Positions 1-9,621 of a stretch of DNA of 64,000 bases are shown here, in pieces. Source of the stretch: Qipengyuania psychrotolerans (lineage in GTDB: Bacteria; Pseudomonadota; Alphaproteobacteria; Sphingomonadales; Sphingomonadaceae); assembly GCF_019711355.1 (NCBI RefSeq), contig NZ_CP081297.1, positions 434,001-498,000 on the forward strand, written 5' to 3'. A program made the translations under genes and the position numbers. The notes under the pieces are model-generated. The model was not told the DNA's origin and did not search any database. It saw only the letters and a list, made by a program, of their open reading frames with translations. Position 1 is the stretch's first letter. Every line of letters starts with the position of its first letter.

Positions 1-680
1 AGCGCAAAGATCAGGCTCACTGCCCAGCTTGTCAGAAGAAAGAGCACAAAGGCTGCCACCGCGAGCAACAGGTAGAAGCCGAACAGGCGGAATGAATTGC
101 CTTTCGTAAGGTGCCATGACCGCTGCAGTGCGGACACTGGATTGCGTTCACCCTCAACGCCGATCACCGCCGTGGTAAGCGAGAACTTGACTGTCAGGTA
201 AAAGATCAGTGGGAGCATGAACAGACTTCCGACGGCCGCAATCCCGCCCATCCCTGCCGCAGCGGGGAGCGAAACGAGCACGAAAAACGGCATGAGAATG
301 GCAATGATCTGGAGAACCTGCGCCGCAATGAAGCTGGGTAGCAGGCCAGCCGCTGCGCCGATCGCTTCGCCCACTGTGGGGGAGGCGCGGCGCCGCAACA
401 ATGCAAACATCGCCAATTGCGCAAGGCTTGTAAGCAGGAACACGCCAAGCACCAGCCACCAGTATTCGGCGAACAGAGTGATCAGCGCAGCTTGCAGCAT
501 CTCCATACTCGGCTCTGCAGAACCACCGAGCGATGCCTCGAGGCTGGCGCTGGGGAAAATGATCGCGGCAAAGGTCGCCGGAAGGAATACCAGCACTCCG
601 GCAATGGTCGCCAGCAGCCCGAAGTTGCTGCGGATCATCGCCACAGCCTCGCTCCAGCCCTTGTCGAAGTCGAATTTCAT
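1..680 (-). CDS. Multi-pass membrane protein, partial at left edge
   Basis: This reading frame starts with ATG at 680 and stays open to base 1, so its C-terminus lies outside the window. The product begins [17 protein letters not shown] and shows several long hydrophobic segments separated by short loops. One segment lies near residues 22-45, another follows an EYWW motif near residue 78, and more follow toward the edge. The short charged N-terminus before the first membrane helix and the general look resemble the glycerophosphodiester phosphodiesterase membrane-domain type of uncharacterised protein; I do not know its function. An AGGGGAAA stretch upstream of the ATG is a plausible ribosome site. 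It is divergent from lipB, with about 60 bases between them that must hold both promoters. Confidence 0.8.
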   Translation of the reverse strand, partial: MKFDFDKGWSEAVAMIRSNFGLLATIAGVLVFLPATFAAIIFPSASLEASLGGSAEPSMEMLQAALITLFAEYWWLVLGVFLLTSLAQLAMFALLRRRASPTVGEAIGAAAGLLPSFIAAQVLQIIAILMPFFVLVSLPAAAGMGGIAAVGSLFMLPLIFYLTVKFSLTTAVIGVEGERNPVSALQRSWHLTKGNSFRLFGFYLLLAVAAFVLFLLTSWAVSLIFA

Positions 681-739
681 CGTGTTTCCCCTATCATTGG
701 CTCTTGATAAGCGCGCCGGGCACCGCCACGCAATCACTG

Positions 740-1411
740 ATGGCCGAAATGCTCACTGATACTGTCGAATGGCGCGTGGAAGCGGGGCAATTGCCCTATC
801 GCAGCGCGCTTGAAAGCATGGAAGATCGCAACCGGGCAATCTTTGAAGGCAAAGCGAACGAACTCGTGTGGATGCTCGAGCACCCGCCGGTTTACACCGC
901 AGGTACGAGCGCGGACGGGGCAGAGCTGCTCGATCCGCGCTTCGAGGTGGTCGAGGCGGGGCGGGGCGGACGCTATACCTATCACGGGCCAGGCCAACGC
1001 ATCGGCTATGTCATGCTTGACCTGACGAAACGCGGGAAGGACGTCCGCTGCTTTGTCCATTCCCTAGAAGGCTGGGTCATCGCCGCACTGGGCGATCTGG
1101 GCGCCGAATGCTGGCGCGCAGAAGGGCGAGTGGGTATCTGGACACGCGATATCGATGGCCGCGAAGCAAAGATCGGCGCGATCGGTGTGCGGGTCAGGCG
1201 CTGGGTGACGATGCATGGCTTCTCGGTCAATCTGTCGCCCGACCTGTCGCATTTTACCGGCATCGTGCCATGCGGGATCGAAGAATTCGGTGTCACCAGC
1301 ATGGCAAAACTCGGCCATGATATTGCGCCTCACACATTCGATGAGGCATTGAAGCTGCGCGCAGGCGATTTTCTCGCCGCGCTGGAAGGAAAAGAGTGTT
1401 CGCTGCCATGA
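740..1411 (+). CDS. lipB: Octanoyl-[acyl-carrier-protein]:protein N-octanoyltransferase LipB
   Basis: LipB transfers octanoate from acyl carrier protein to the lipoyl domains of 2-oxoacid dehydrogenases and the glycine cleavage H protein, the first step of endogenous lipoate synthesis in the cytosol. Family signatures visible are the [11 protein letters not shown] motif, the AKIGAIGVR motif containing the catalytic lysine, and VPCGI with the catalytic cysteine. The length of about 223 residues is normal. The frame is open from 704, but I place the start at the ATG at 740 (MAEML), because the preceding residues look non-homologous; 749 is the next possibility. Its stop overlaps the start of the downstream lipoprotein gene (ATGA), so the two are probably cotranscribed. 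Confidence 0.95.
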   Translation: MAEMLTDTVEWRVEAGQLPYRSALESMEDRNRAIFEGKANELVWMLEHPPVYTAGTSADGAELLDPRFEVVEAGRGGRYTYHGPGQRIGYVMLDLTKRGKDVRCFVHSLEGWVIAALGDLGAECWRAEGRVGIWTRDIDGREAKIGAIGVRVRRWVTMHGFSVNLSPDLSHFTGIVPCGIEEFGVTSMAKLGHDIAPHTFDEALKLRAGDFLAALEGKECSLP

Positions 1412-1737
1412 AACATTTTGCCATTTTGGCTACCGCCAGCCTGCTCCTTGCCGGCTGCAAGGATGAGCCGGCTGCACCCGGTCCCGAAAACGAAGCGCAG
1501 TCCGCCGAGGGAGAAGTGCTTGGCGGCACAATCAGTGACGACATGCTGCCGCTTGGCCATGTGACGTCGCAGGCCCCGCCGCTGCGTGAGAGCGAAACTG
1601 GCTCGAATGGCAGCGAAGATGAGGCCACATCAGCTTCGGAAACGGCCACCCCTGAGGCAGCCGAGCCTGAAGTTGCAGAGGCCGAGGCCGCAGCTGGACC
1701 CCGAGCCGAGCCCGAGCAATCGGCAGAGGAAGATTAA
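1408..1737 (+). CDS. Small acidic lipoprotein
   Basis: The protein begins [17 protein letters not shown], a classical lipoprotein signal peptide with the lipobox LLAGC, so the mature protein would be lipidated at Cys17. The remainder is low-complexity and strongly acidic (Glu, Ala, Ser, Thr, Pro), with runs such as [13 protein letters not shown] recognise no domain. It is probably an envelope lipoprotein of unknown role. The start is fixed by the ATGA overlap with lipB. Its stop overlaps by four bases that of the convergent CitE-like gene. The 3' half is compositionally biased, so any function there is likely structural or disordered. Confidence 0.75.
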   Translation: MKHFAILATASLLLAGCKDEPAAPGPENEAQSAEGEVLGGTISDDMLPLGHVTSQAPPLRESETGSNGSEDEATSASETATPEAAEPEVAEAEAAAGPRAEPEQSAEED

Positions 1738-2609
1738 TCCTCGCCCAGCAAAGCCTTCGCCCGCGAGAGTTCCTTGTATCCCACGTGCCGCCCGCGAAAC
1801 GGCAAGGTTTCCGCGCCGGGATTGAGCGAGAACATCCCGATCAGTTCGCGCGCCTCGGCGATTTCGTCCTGTGACGGTGCGAAGGCGCTGTTGATCGCCT
1901 CGACCTGCGATGGGTGAACGGCCATCATTCCCGTAAACCCGTCGGCCCTTGCGGCCAGGGCCGCGCGCTGGGCACCTTCGGCGTCGCGGGTGTCGCGAAA
2001 CGGGGCCTCGATGACCTGGAGGCCTTGCGCGTGCGCTGCCAGCAAGACCTGTCCCCGGACATAAGCCAGCGCATCGCTCCACAAACCGCCGGGGCCGCGC
2101 ATTCGCTGAGCGCCCATTGAACGCGCGAGCGCTGCGGCATCCCAGCCTAGCCCGACAATGCGCGGGTGCAGTTCTTCCGCGAAGGGCTTGAGGTGCAATG
2201 CCGCTGCGGGATTCCCGCCCAATTCCGGGATGATCTTGGTCGATCCGCTGCGCACTCCGATCCGGTTTTCGCTTTCATACAGGCCGGCCGCGAACTGCTG
2301 GACTTCGTCTGTCCCGGCGCATTCGGCCAGCACTATCCCGTCAGGTGCGCCTTCCATGGCGGCGGCAAGATCATCGCGCCATTGCGGGCTGGAGATCGGC
2401 CCGATCCGCGCCCAGCGCGCAAACCGGCGCGCAGAGACGACCTGTTCACGGTGGGATGACAGCCAATCCCGGGCGGCAAGGCGGGTGTGCTGTTTGGCTT
2501 CATTGCTCGCGGCACGAGCAAGATCGACAACCACCACATCCGCGCCCGAGCCAGCGACCTGGCCCAGAGCCTTTTCCTTGTCCGCCGGGACCAATATCCA
2601 CGAGCGCAT
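1734..2609 (-). CDS. HpcH/HpaI aldolase family CoA ester lyase (CitE-like)
   Basis: A 291-residue member of the citrate-lyase-beta/malyl-CoA-lyase superfamily, a Mg-dependent TIM barrel that cleaves or hydrolyses beta-hydroxyacyl-CoA esters. Visible signatures are the N-terminal RSWILVPAD strand, the VVVDLARA motif, the central IVGLGWDAAALA segment where homologues carry a metal-binding Glu-Asp, and the C-terminal AVHPSQVEAIN motif. In many CitE proteins the central motif reads G-x-E-D-L, so the Trp-Asp-Ala variant may alter metal binding or substrate; substrate assignment is not possible. An AGGGAGGT ribosome site lies six bases before the ATG at 2609. It lies downstream of the Old Yellow Enzyme gene on the same strand, 42 bases away, so the two may be cotranscribed. 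Confidence 0.85.
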   Translation of the reverse strand: MRSWILVPADKEKALGQVAGSGADVVVVDLARAASNEAKQHTRLAARDWLSSHREQVVSARRFARWARIGPISSPQWRDDLAAAMEGAPDGIVLAECAGTDEVQQFAAGLYESENRIGVRSGSTKIIPELGGNPAAALHLKPFAEELHPRIVGLGWDAAALARSMGAQRMRGPGGLWSDALAYVRGQVLLAAHAQGLQVIEAPFRDTRDAEGAQRAALAARADGFTGMMAVHPSQVEAINSAFAPSQDEIAEARELIGMFSLNPGAETLPFRGRHVGYKELSRAKALLGED

Positions 2610-2651
2610 AGAACGACCTCCCTGAGAACGATCCGCGCCGGAATTGGCGAA

Positions 2652-3764
2652 TCATCCCACTTCAGTGTGCTCTGCTTTGGTTAGCATGGGGTAATCAATG
2701 TAACCTTCGGGACCCGGAAGGTACCAACTTTGCGGCACATTTACATTCGGCTGGAGTTCTGCGCCAAGCCGGAAACGCTCCGGCAAGTCGGGGTTGGAGA
2801 TGAAGTCTCTGCCCCAGCTGACCGCGTCGCAGCGTCCCGCTTCGATATCCGCAACCGCCTGTTCGGGGGTGTAGTCGCTGTTGAGGATCAGGGTGCCGGT
2901 ATAGAGCTGACGGATCAGCGGACTTTGCTTGGGCACATCGGTGCTGCCGAATGTGCCATCCGGGCCCGGCTCGCGCAGTTCGAGGAAGGCGAGGCCGAGG
3001 TCTTCCACAACCTTGGCAGCCGCGCCGAAGGTGGCGGCGGGATCGCTATCGTCGCAGCCTTGCGTTTCGCCATTGGGTGAGAGTCTCACGCCGACACGGT
3101 CTGCGCCCCAGACATCGACAAGGGCGGTCAGTACTTCGCGCAGGAAGCGGGTGCGATTTTCCGGGCTGCCGCCATATTCGTCTTCACGCAGATTGGTGCT
3201 GTCGCGCAGGAACTGGTCGACCAGATAGCCATTGGCGCCGTGCAATTGCACTCCGTCAAAACCGGCCCGTTTCGCGTTCTGGGCGGCGTGGCGGTAGTCC
3301 TCGACCACGCGTGCGATTTCCGAAGTCTCCAGCGCGCGGGCAGGCTCGTAATCCTTGCGGCCTTCAAACGTGTGTGCGTGTCCCGGAGCGCAGGTCGCGC
3401 TGGCCGAGACTGGCGGGTTGCCGCCAAGAAAATCGGGATGGACCAACCGGCCCATGTGCCACATTTGCAGGACGATCTTGCCGCCTTCTTCGTGGACCGC
3501 CTCGGTCACAAGCTTCCAGCCTTCTACCTGTTCATCGCTCCAGATTCCCGGGGCCGCTGGCCAGCCGAGTCCTTCCACGCTGATTCCGGTCGCTTCGGAA
3601 ATGATCAGGCCGGCGCTGGCGCGCTGGCGGTAGTAGGTCGCCATCATTTCGTTGGGCACGGATCCTGGCTGGCTCGACCGACCACGGGTGAGGGGAGCCA
3701 TCTGGATACGGTTCTTTGTTTCGATGGCGCCAATTTTGAGCGGTTCGAACAGCTTTTCGTGCAT
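2652..3764 (-). CDS. NADH:flavin oxidoreductase, Old Yellow Enzyme family (NemA-like)
   Basis: A 370-residue FMN-dependent ene-reductase that typically reduces activated C=C bonds or nitro/nitrate ester compounds with NAD(P)H. Evidence is the N-terminal LFEPLKIGAIETKNRI, the QMAPLTRGR segment, the LQMWHMGR motif, the catalytic HGAN motif followed by GYLVDQFLRD, and the C-terminal SWGRDFISNPDLPER phosphate-binding motif. Length is standard for the NemA/XenA class. An AAGGA ribosome site precedes the ATG. It is divergently transcribed from the EamA transporter gene, with only 57 bases between starts. Physiological substrate is unknown; family placement is secure. Confidence 0.93.
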   Translation of the reverse strand: MHEKLFEPLKIGAIETKNRIQMAPLTRGRSSQPGSVPNEMMATYYRQRASAGLIISEATGISVEGLGWPAAPGIWSDEQVEGWKLVTEAVHEEGGKIVLQMWHMGRLVHPDFLGGNPPVSASATCAPGHAHTFEGRKDYEPARALETSEIARVVEDYRHAAQNAKRAGFDGVQLHGANGYLVDQFLRDSTNLREDEYGGSPENRTRFLREVLTALVDVWGADRVGVRLSPNGETQGCDDSDPAATFGAAAKVVEDLGLAFLELREPGPDGTFGSTDVPKQSPLIRQLYTGTLILNSDYTPEQAVADIEAGRCDAVSWGRDFISNPDLPERFRLGAELQPNVNVPQSWYLPGPEGYIDYPMLTKAEHTEVG

Positions 3765-3821
3765 GGAGGTGAAGTCCTTTTTTTACTGACTTGTCTGTGA
3801 GACCGGAGCTAGGGCTCCGCA

Positions 3822-4739
3822 ATGAGCGAAACAAGCGCCTCGGCAGACAAGAATGGCTTTCAGCCCGGCGTCTGGCACTTCATCGCGCTGGTTTCGGGCA
3901 ATTTTGCACTGGCGCTTGGCCCGTGGTTCGTGAGGCTTGCGGACACAGGTCCGGTATCGTCGGCGTTCTGGCGATTGCTGCTTCCCATACCCTTGCTCGC
4001 CTTTTTCGCATGGCGGAGCCGCTCGCCGGGACCGTTGGACAAGCGGCTGGCGCTCCTGGTGATTGCTGGCGGGTGCTTTTTCGCGTTCGACCTTGCCAGT
4101 TGGCACGTCGGTATCGAGCGCACGCGGCTGGGCAATGCGGTGCTGTTTGGCAATTCCGGCAGCGTGATCCTGATGATCTGGGGCCTGATCGCGCTCAGAC
4201 GCGCTCCTTCGGGACGCGAATTTACCGGCGTCGCGATGGCGCTGTCAGGCGCGGCAATCCTGCTGGGCCGCAGCCTCGAGATTTCGCAGCAGAGCTTCAT
4301 CGGTGACCTGTTCTGCCTTGCTGCGGGCCTGTTTTATGCGTTTTACCTGCTTCCAGCTCAGCGTGCCCGGACGCAATTGGGGCAATGGAGCGTATTGCTG
4401 CTGGTCTCTCTGGCTGCCTCGCCAATCCTGCTGGGCATCGCTCTTGCGGCAGGCGAACCTGTTTTGCCGAGCAGCGCAGGATGGCAGCCGCTCGTCATGC
4501 TTGCGCTATCCAGTCAGGTAATCGGACAGGGCTTGATAGTATTTTCGCTGCGTCATTTCTCGCCGCTCATTATCGGCATGGCGCTACTGCTCCAGCCTGC
4601 AATCGGAGCAAGCGTGGGATGGGCGGTCTTCGGAGAGATGCTCGCGCCGCTGGATATACTTGGCATGGTGATGGTCGGTGCAGCCCTGGTGCTGGCACGC
4701 AGCAGTACTGGCGGTGCAAGAGCCCCTAGGCGGGCCTGA
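3822..4739 (+). CDS. EamA/DMT-family transporter
   Basis: A 305-residue inner-membrane protein with about ten hydrophobic helices arranged as two EamA repeats, as in drug/metabolite exporters. The first repeat includes the motif PWFVRLADTGPVSSAFWR and the second ends in a GWAVFGEMLAPLDILGMV segment, both typical of the family. The likely role is export of a small metabolite, but the substrate cannot be read from sequence. The gene is divergent from the Old Yellow Enzyme gene and convergent with the DUF2254 gene, whose stop lies two bases away. Confidence 0.88.
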   Translation: MSETSASADKNGFQPGVWHFIALVSGNFALALGPWFVRLADTGPVSSAFWRLLLPIPLLAFFAWRSRSPGPLDKRLALLVIAGGCFFAFDLASWHVGIERTRLGNAVLFGNSGSVILMIWGLIALRRAPSGREFTGVAMALSGAAILLGRSLEISQQSFIGDLFCLAAGLFYAFYLLPAQRARTQLGQWSVLLLVSLAASPILLGIALAAGEPVLPSSAGWQPLVMLALSSQVIGQGLIVFSLRHFSPLIIGMALLLQPAIGASVGWAVFGEMLAPLDILGMVMVGAALVLARSSTGGARAPRRA

Positions 4740-4741
4740 AA

Positions 4742-6058
4742 TTACCAGAAAGTGCGGTTGAATTCCGCGTGATGCGTGTTGAAGCGGTCTAGGTCGGGGC
4801 CGGTCAGCATCAGCTGCACCTGCTCTGCAAGCTTGTCAGCTTCATTTTTCATCAGCTTCTGGCGCTTCTCGTCCCTCAGAGGTGTTGTGGCATTGGCCAG
4901 CGTATCAAGCATGACCTCGGCGGCAATCGGTGAGGTCGCGACAGCGCTTCTGATCGCGCCGAACCCGCGCTTCACATAATGATCGAAGCCGTCAGGAGCC
5001 GGGATGACCGGGCAGGTATCTATGTCCTCGCCGCAGATATTCTTGCGCAGGTCCCGCCTGCCGATTTCCGCCGTTGCCGCCCCGAGCCAGTGGAGCGCGG
5101 TGATTGCAGTGAAGGGATCATTGATGCCCGGAGATAGCGCGCGCAGGCCAATTTCGACCAGCTCGTCGATCAGGAATTGCGGGTCCTGTTCCGGTGTCCT
5201 TGTGGCGCCGAGCGTGAAACAGGCGCGAACTTTGTCCTCGATGCTTTCCGGCTTGCAGCCTTCGATGTGCATCAGGTGCATATCCCGGTGCACGAAATCA
5301 CCTGTGCGCACGACCAGCGAAAAAGTGCAGCCGCAGTCGTGCGCTATCTTCGCCAAATCCTGGAAATCGATCATCTGGACATAGCCGATGTCCAGCGCGG
5401 TCAGCGGCTCCCCGCCTTTTGGTTGAACCGCGTCTTCAAAATCGTTCTCAACCGGATAGGTCTCGCGGATAGCAGACAGCAGCCGCGCGCCGATGCCCTC
5501 GAGCACCTTGTTGATCCGGATGCTCGAAGGGATGTGGTTGAGAAAGAAAACCAGCACCGCAACGCACAGCGCCAAAAGAACGTAGGCGACCAAGAGCGAC
5601 AATTGCGGAGTGAAACCGGGTAATGCTGTTGCAGCGGCATCTGCACCTGTCGCCGGAGTCTCGTCTTCTGCTCTGACAGCGCGCAGAACGATAAGCGCGT
5701 AGACAAAGCTGCCGATAAAGGTCGCAAGGCTGATCTGGTTGCCGCGATCCTCCATGAAATTGGTCAACAACCGCGGGCCATAGTTGCCGCTGGCGTATGC
5801 GACAGCAGCGATCGTGATCGAAAACACGGTAGAAGCGACCCCGATCATGCTTCCGGCCATGACCGTCAGCATGTCTGCAGCGCCCTTGGGACGGGCAGGG
5901 ACCATCCAGTCTACGTCATTGAGGAACCCTGCAAAGCCCGTTCGATCCAACCACACCAAAGCGAAAGCCAGGATTGCGGCGATCATCGAAAAGACCGCCG
6001 GGAAGAACCAGTAGTTCGCCGTCAGGCGCGCCCAGAAAAAGCGGATTTCAGCTGTCAT
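4742..6058 (-). CDS. DUF2254 membrane protein
   Basis: A 438-residue predicted inner-membrane protein of the DUF2254 family, for which I know no established biochemical function. The N-terminal third carries four hydrophobic segments (near residues 15-38, 60-90, 108-125 and 150-172). The motif VMAGSMIGVASTVFSITIAAV followed by ASGNYGPRLLTNF is diagnostic of the family. The C-terminal half is soluble and contains the conserved RALSPGINDPFTAITAL motif. Length is typical. It lies upstream of nothing obvious in function and is separated from nadA, also on this strand, by 34 bases, so nadA transcription may continue into it. Confidence 0.9.
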   Translation of the reverse strand: MTAEIRFFWARLTANYWFFPAVFSMIAAILAFALVWLDRTGFAGFLNDVDWMVPARPKGAADMLTVMAGSMIGVASTVFSITIAAVAYASGNYGPRLLTNFMEDRGNQISLATFIGSFVYALIVLRAVRAEDETPATGADAAATALPGFTPQLSLLVAYVLLALCVAVLVFFLNHIPSSIRINKVLEGIGARLLSAIRETYPVENDFEDAVQPKGGEPLTALDIGYVQMIDFQDLAKIAHDCGCTFSLVVRTGDFVHRDMHLMHIEGCKPESIEDKVRACFTLGATRTPEQDPQFLIDELVEIGLRALSPGINDPFTAITALHWLGAATAEIGRRDLRKNICGEDIDTCPVIPAPDGFDHYVKRGFGAIRSAVATSPIAAEVMLDTLANATTPLRDEKRQKLMKNEADKLAEQVQLMLTGPDLDRFNTHHAEFNRTFW

Positions 6059-6092
6059 GGAGAGCTAAACGCACATGAGGACCACAGGTGCC

Positions 6093-7079
6093 TCAGACTC
6101 TGCCTAGGTCGCCTTTGCCGATCGTACCGCTCGCCATTTCCAGCATTCGGTCGAGGCTCTGCTTGGCCTTGAGGCGCAAACCTTCCTCGATTTCGATCCG
6201 CGGTTCCAGATCACGCAGGCAGGCGTACATCTTCTCCATGGTATTGAGCGCCATGTACGGGCAGATGTTGCAGCTGCAATTGCCGTCGGCCCCGGGGGCG
6301 CCGATGAAGGTCTTTTCCGGAATCGCCTTTTCCATCTGGTGGATGATGTGCGGCTCTGTCGCTACGATCAGCGTGTCGCCTTCGAATGTCTTGGCGAATT
6401 GCAGGATGCCGCTGGTCGAGCCGACATAGTCTGCATGATCGATGATATTGGGCGGACATTCGGGATGCGCGGCAATGGGTGCGCCGGGATGCTGTGCCTT
6501 GAGTTTGAGCAGCTCTGTCTCACTAAACGCTTCGTGGACGATACACACGCCCGGCCACAGCAGCATTTCGCGGCCAAACTTGCGGCTCATATACCCGCCT
6601 AGGTGCCGGTCGGGGCCGAAGATAATCTTCTGGTCTTCCGGTATCTGGCTGATGATGGTTTCCGCGCTGGAGCTGGTGACGATGACGTCGCTCAGCGCCT
6701 TCACCTCGGTCGAGCAATTGATGTAAGTCAGCGCGATGTGATCCGGATGGGCTTCACGGAAAGCCTTGAACTTTTCCGGCGGGCAGCTGTCTTCCAGGCT
6801 GCAACCGGCATCCATGTCAGGCAGGACGACAATCTTTTCCGGGCTGAGGATTTTTGCCGTGTCGGCCATGAACTTCACGCCACAGAAGACGATAACATCC
6901 GCGTCCGTCTCAGCGGCCTTGCGCGACAATTCCAGACTGTCACCCACGAAGTCGGCCATATCCTGGATATCGGCCGTCTGGTAATAATGCGCCAGGATGA
7001 TCGCGTTCTTCTCCTTGCGGAGGCGATTGATTTCGCTGATCAGGTCTTGACCGGTCGGCAGGCTGGTTTCGGCAGTCAT
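6093..7079 (-). CDS. nadA: Quinolinate synthase NadA
   Basis: NadA condenses iminoaspartate (from NadB) with dihydroxyacetone phosphate to quinolinate in de novo NAD synthesis, using a [4Fe-4S] cluster. The sequence shows the ILAHYYQTADIQDMADFVGDSLELS segment, the cluster cysteines in VFCGVKFMA, near HPECPPN and in NCSCNICPYMALNT, and the conserved AHPECP context. At 328 residues it is the normal A-type length. nadB and nadC are not next to it in this window. It lies on the same strand as, and 82 bases after, the 7-TM protein gene. Confidence 0.97.
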   Translation of the reverse strand: MTAETSLPTGQDLISEINRLRKEKNAIILAHYYQTADIQDMADFVGDSLELSRKAAETDADVIVFCGVKFMADTAKILSPEKIVVLPDMDAGCSLEDSCPPEKFKAFREAHPDHIALTYINCSTEVKALSDVIVTSSSAETIISQIPEDQKIIFGPDRHLGGYMSRKFGREMLLWPGVCIVHEAFSETELLKLKAQHPGAPIAAHPECPPNIIDHADYVGSTSGILQFAKTFEGDTLIVATEPHIIHQMEKAIPEKTFIGAPGADGNCSCNICPYMALNTMEKMYACLRDLEPRIEIEEGLRLKAKQSLDRMLEMASGTIGKGDLGRV

Positions 7080-7161
7080 CGTCTGTCCCGTTGTGTGCGT
7101 TTGTCGCGCTTATATACGGAACGTGCGTGGTGGCGAGGGGGTTCCGCCAATGCATCCGGCG

Positions 7162-7941
7162 TCACATCGAAAAATCGGGCGGGAGGAATGCTTCCATTGG
7201 TCTTTCAGCGCCCGGAGTGCCGGCGATCACGCGCTGGGTCAGATCATAACCGAGCGGCGAATAGGCAAGCATCATCGAGGCGATGAAGGTACCGGCGTAG
7301 ACTCCTAGCCCCCACCAATACGCTGGATGGACGCGGCCCAGGCTGCGTTTGTCCGCTATCATTCCGATGACCGGGAAGATCATCGTGACTGCAGTGGTTA
7401 TGGTCCATGCATTGGGGATCATCAGGGGCAGCGGAAGAAGCCGTCCCACACCCGGGCCCACGAGAATTGCCATGGCGCACAGCATCAAGCGGCGATGCCA
7501 ACCGGTATAGCGCTGACGAAGCAGGGCCCAGAAAGCGAGGAAGCCGAAGCACCACACCAGCGCGAGATTGCTGATGAGAAATTCATTCACGTCGAAGAAA
7601 AACGGCCCGCCGGTCCTCCGCGCGACGACGATCATAATCACGCTTCCCGCAGCCACCATCAGCGGGACGAGCAGATACGCCAGTTTGCCGAGCTTTGCGT
7701 GCAGCGACCAGTTACCGGATGACGCGGTAATGTGCTGCGCAATGTACAACCCGATCCAGCTCATGAAGATGGCTGCGTGAACGTGATAAGCGATCGGCAC
7801 GTCGAAACTCGATCGTCCCATGGCAAGGTTCACCGAAAAGCCCGCGACGATGATCGCAGATATGACGAATGCCATTATGGCGAAAAAGCGCGTGTTGCCG
7901 CGGATTGCATCGGCATGCGGCTGCGTGGCTGCTGTAGCCAT
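7162..7941 (-). CDS. Seven-helix membrane protein with conserved-looking histidines
   Basis: A 259-residue hydrophobic protein with about seven predicted membrane segments (near residues 20-43, 53-73, 85-108, 125-145, 150-172, 180-200 and 210-232). Histidines occur at helix ends in the contexts AYHVHAAIF, AQHIT, LHAKLGK and GWHRRLML. This spacing is reminiscent of haem-binding cytochrome b561-like or DUF2306-type proteins, but I cannot show haem binding, and I name no family. A GGGGGAG ribosome site lies about nine bases before the ATG at 7941. Its neighbours (nadA downstream, the DUF4230 gene upstream) give no clear pathway. Confidence 0.75.
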   Translation of the reverse strand: MATAATQPHADAIRGNTRFFAIMAFVISAIIVAGFSVNLAMGRSSFDVPIAYHVHAAIFMSWIGLYIAQHITASSGNWSLHAKLGKLAYLLVPLMVAAGSVIMIVVARRTGGPFFFDVNEFLISNLALVWCFGFLAFWALLRQRYTGWHRRLMLCAMAILVGPGVGRLLPLPLMIPNAWTITTAVTMIFPVIGMIADKRSLGRVHPAYWWGLGVYAGTFIASMMLAYSPLGYDLTQRVIAGTPGAERPMEAFLPPDFSM

Positions 7942-8015
7942 GGTCGTTCACTCCCCCAAGTTCATGCGACCATTTTTATTGCTTGAGGAATATCGGCGGC
8001 GACCAATGTCGTCAA

Positions 8016-8702
8016 TTATTCGGCGGCACTTTCCCCATCGAAGCGCACATTGACCGAAATGTCTTCATAGCCGGCAACCTGGAGCGGGATTGCAAGGTTC
8101 TGGCGGACCGCTTCCTTGGCCGCATTGCGAGCCATAGCGAGAACTTGCGGGTTCTTGGCGAATAGCGCAGCCTTGCGTTCGGCCTGCTGCGAGTTGTTGC
8201 GCGCCAGATCGGTGCTGGCGTCCCGGCTGACATAGGCACCTTCGGTAAAGGTCGCCTGCGAGCCTTCGTCGAGATTGGGGCGCGAAATCTTCAGTTGCGG
8301 CAGGATCACCGTGAGCGTGTCCGAACCATCGTCCCACTGGAAACGGTCCCGGTCCATCTGCGATAAGTCGAGGCGATATTCCACGGTTGCCGGAATGACC
8401 GCCGCCTGCCTGCTTTCGAGCAGGTCGACACCCAGCACACCGCGCCTGTCGACACTTTCAGCGACCACTTCAAAGCGAGAAGAGAAAACGGTCAGCGAAT
8501 TCTGTTTTTCGAAAGCGAGCATGGCACTTGCCACCGGATCGCCTTCTTCCTGATAAAGAAATGCGCGCCAGCCCAGCCACGCCACCGCGGCAATCAGCAG
8601 GATCACGATAAGCCATGGAACGGCTTGCACGCGGGCCAGCGATTTTTCCTTTTGCGCAGCGGGTTCTGTCTGGGTCGCGGTGGGTTTCAGCTTGTCTGCC
8701 AT
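8016..8702 (-). CDS. DUF4230 domain protein, single membrane anchor
   Basis: A 228-residue protein with one N-terminal membrane helix (about residues 27-46, VPWLIVILLIAAVAWLGW) and a periplasmic or extracytoplasmic C-terminal domain of the DUF4230 family. The family pattern includes the TVFSSRFEVVAES strand, a hydrophobic VEYRLDLSQ strand and the helix with NPQVLAMARNAAKEAV. Function of the family is unknown to me. An AGGAGA ribosome site precedes the ATG at 8702. The start lies inside the 3' end of the metallo-hydrolase gene (16-base overlap), so the two are translationally linked. Confidence 0.85.
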   Translation of the reverse strand: MADKLKPTATQTEPAAQKEKSLARVQAVPWLIVILLIAAVAWLGWRAFLYQEEGDPVASAMLAFEKQNSLTVFSSRFEVVAESVDRRGVLGVDLLESRQAAVIPATVEYRLDLSQMDRDRFQWDDGSDTLTVILPQLKISRPNLDEGSQATFTEGAYVSRDASTDLARNNSQQAERKAALFAKNPQVLAMARNAAKEAVRQNLAIPLQVAGYEDISVNVRFDGESAAE

Positions 8703-9559
8703 ATGTCTCCTGAACGCAGAACCAGTCCGCGGCGTTCCAGATCTATCAAATGGGCCATTACGGACATTTCCGCAGCGCGGTGCAGCCGTTCGTCCAGCCC
8801 CTTGTACATTTTCGGCACGAATTCCGACGCCTCGAGCGGTCCTTCACCCAAGTGGCGCAGGATCTGGTTTTCGCGTTGGCGGCGATGGCCGATCATGCTG
8901 CGGACCAATTGGCGCGGCTTTTCAATCGCCTCGCCGTGGGCGGGATAATAGATGCGATCTTCGCGGGCGTAGAGCTTGTCGAGGCTGGCCATGTAATCGG
9001 CCATGTCGCCATCGGGCGGCACCACGACGCTGGTCGACCAGCCCATCACATGGTCTCCGGTAAACAGCGCGCCGCTTTCTTCAAGCGCGAAGCACAAATG
9101 GTTGGAGACATGGCCGGGCGTGGCCACTGCGCGCAGGGTCCAGCCGGGGCCGGTCATCGCTTCGTCTTCTTCCAATACGCGGTCAGGTTCATAGTCGCGG
9201 TCGAAGGACGCATCTGCACGCGGCCCGCTGTCGTCGAGGACAAGCGGGGCGCAGCCCACGATCGGCGCTCCGGTCCGCGCCGCCAATGGACGCGATGCGG
9301 GCGAATGATCGCGGTGCGTATGCGTACACATGATCGCGCAGACGTGCTCGCCGCCAATAGCGGCATCGAGCGCAAGCAGGTGCTCCGGATCGTCGGGACC
9401 CGGATCGATAATCGCACATCCGTCCCCCAGTCCGACCACGTAACTTTGCGTGCCGGTGTAGGTGTATGGTGAGGGGTTTGGTGCCAGAACGCGCCTGACA
9501 AGCGGCTCAAGTTGCAGCGCCTGGCCAGTCGGCCATGGTTTGGGAGGAGGTCCAGCCAT
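8687..9559 (-). CDS. MBL-fold metallo-hydrolase
   Basis: A 290-residue metallo-beta-lactamase-fold hydrolase of the glyoxalase-II/LACTB2-like group. The metal-binding motif THTHRDHSPASR is present, along with the later VATPGHVSNHLCF, LFTGDHVMGW and YYPAHGEAI motifs that supply remaining His/Asp ligands. A C-terminal winged-helix-like tail, with REnQILRHL and the AHLIDLERRGLV region, matches the LACTB2 (thioesterase/RNase-like) subgroup. Substrate is not deducible. It is divergent from glpK and overlaps the start of the DUF4230 gene downstream. Confidence 0.9.
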   Translation of the reverse strand: MAGPPPKPWPTGQALQLEPLVRRVLAPNPSPYTYTGTQSYVVGLGDGCAIIDPGPDDPEHLLALDAAIGGEHVCAIMCTHTHRDHSPASRPLAARTGAPIVGCAPLVLDDSGPRADASFDRDYEPDRVLEEDEAMTGPGWTLRAVATPGHVSNHLCFALEESGALFTGDHVMGWSTSVVVPPDGDMADYMASLDKLYAREDRIYYPAHGEAIEKPRQLVRSMIGHRRQRENQILRHLGEGPLEASEFVPKMYKGLDERLHRAAEMSVMAHLIDLERRGLVLRSGDIWQTS

Positions 9560-9621
9560 GGGGTTGCATATGGGCGGTGAGGCGGTTCATGTCACCTCCT
9601 GCCGGTGAATATGGAGACTAT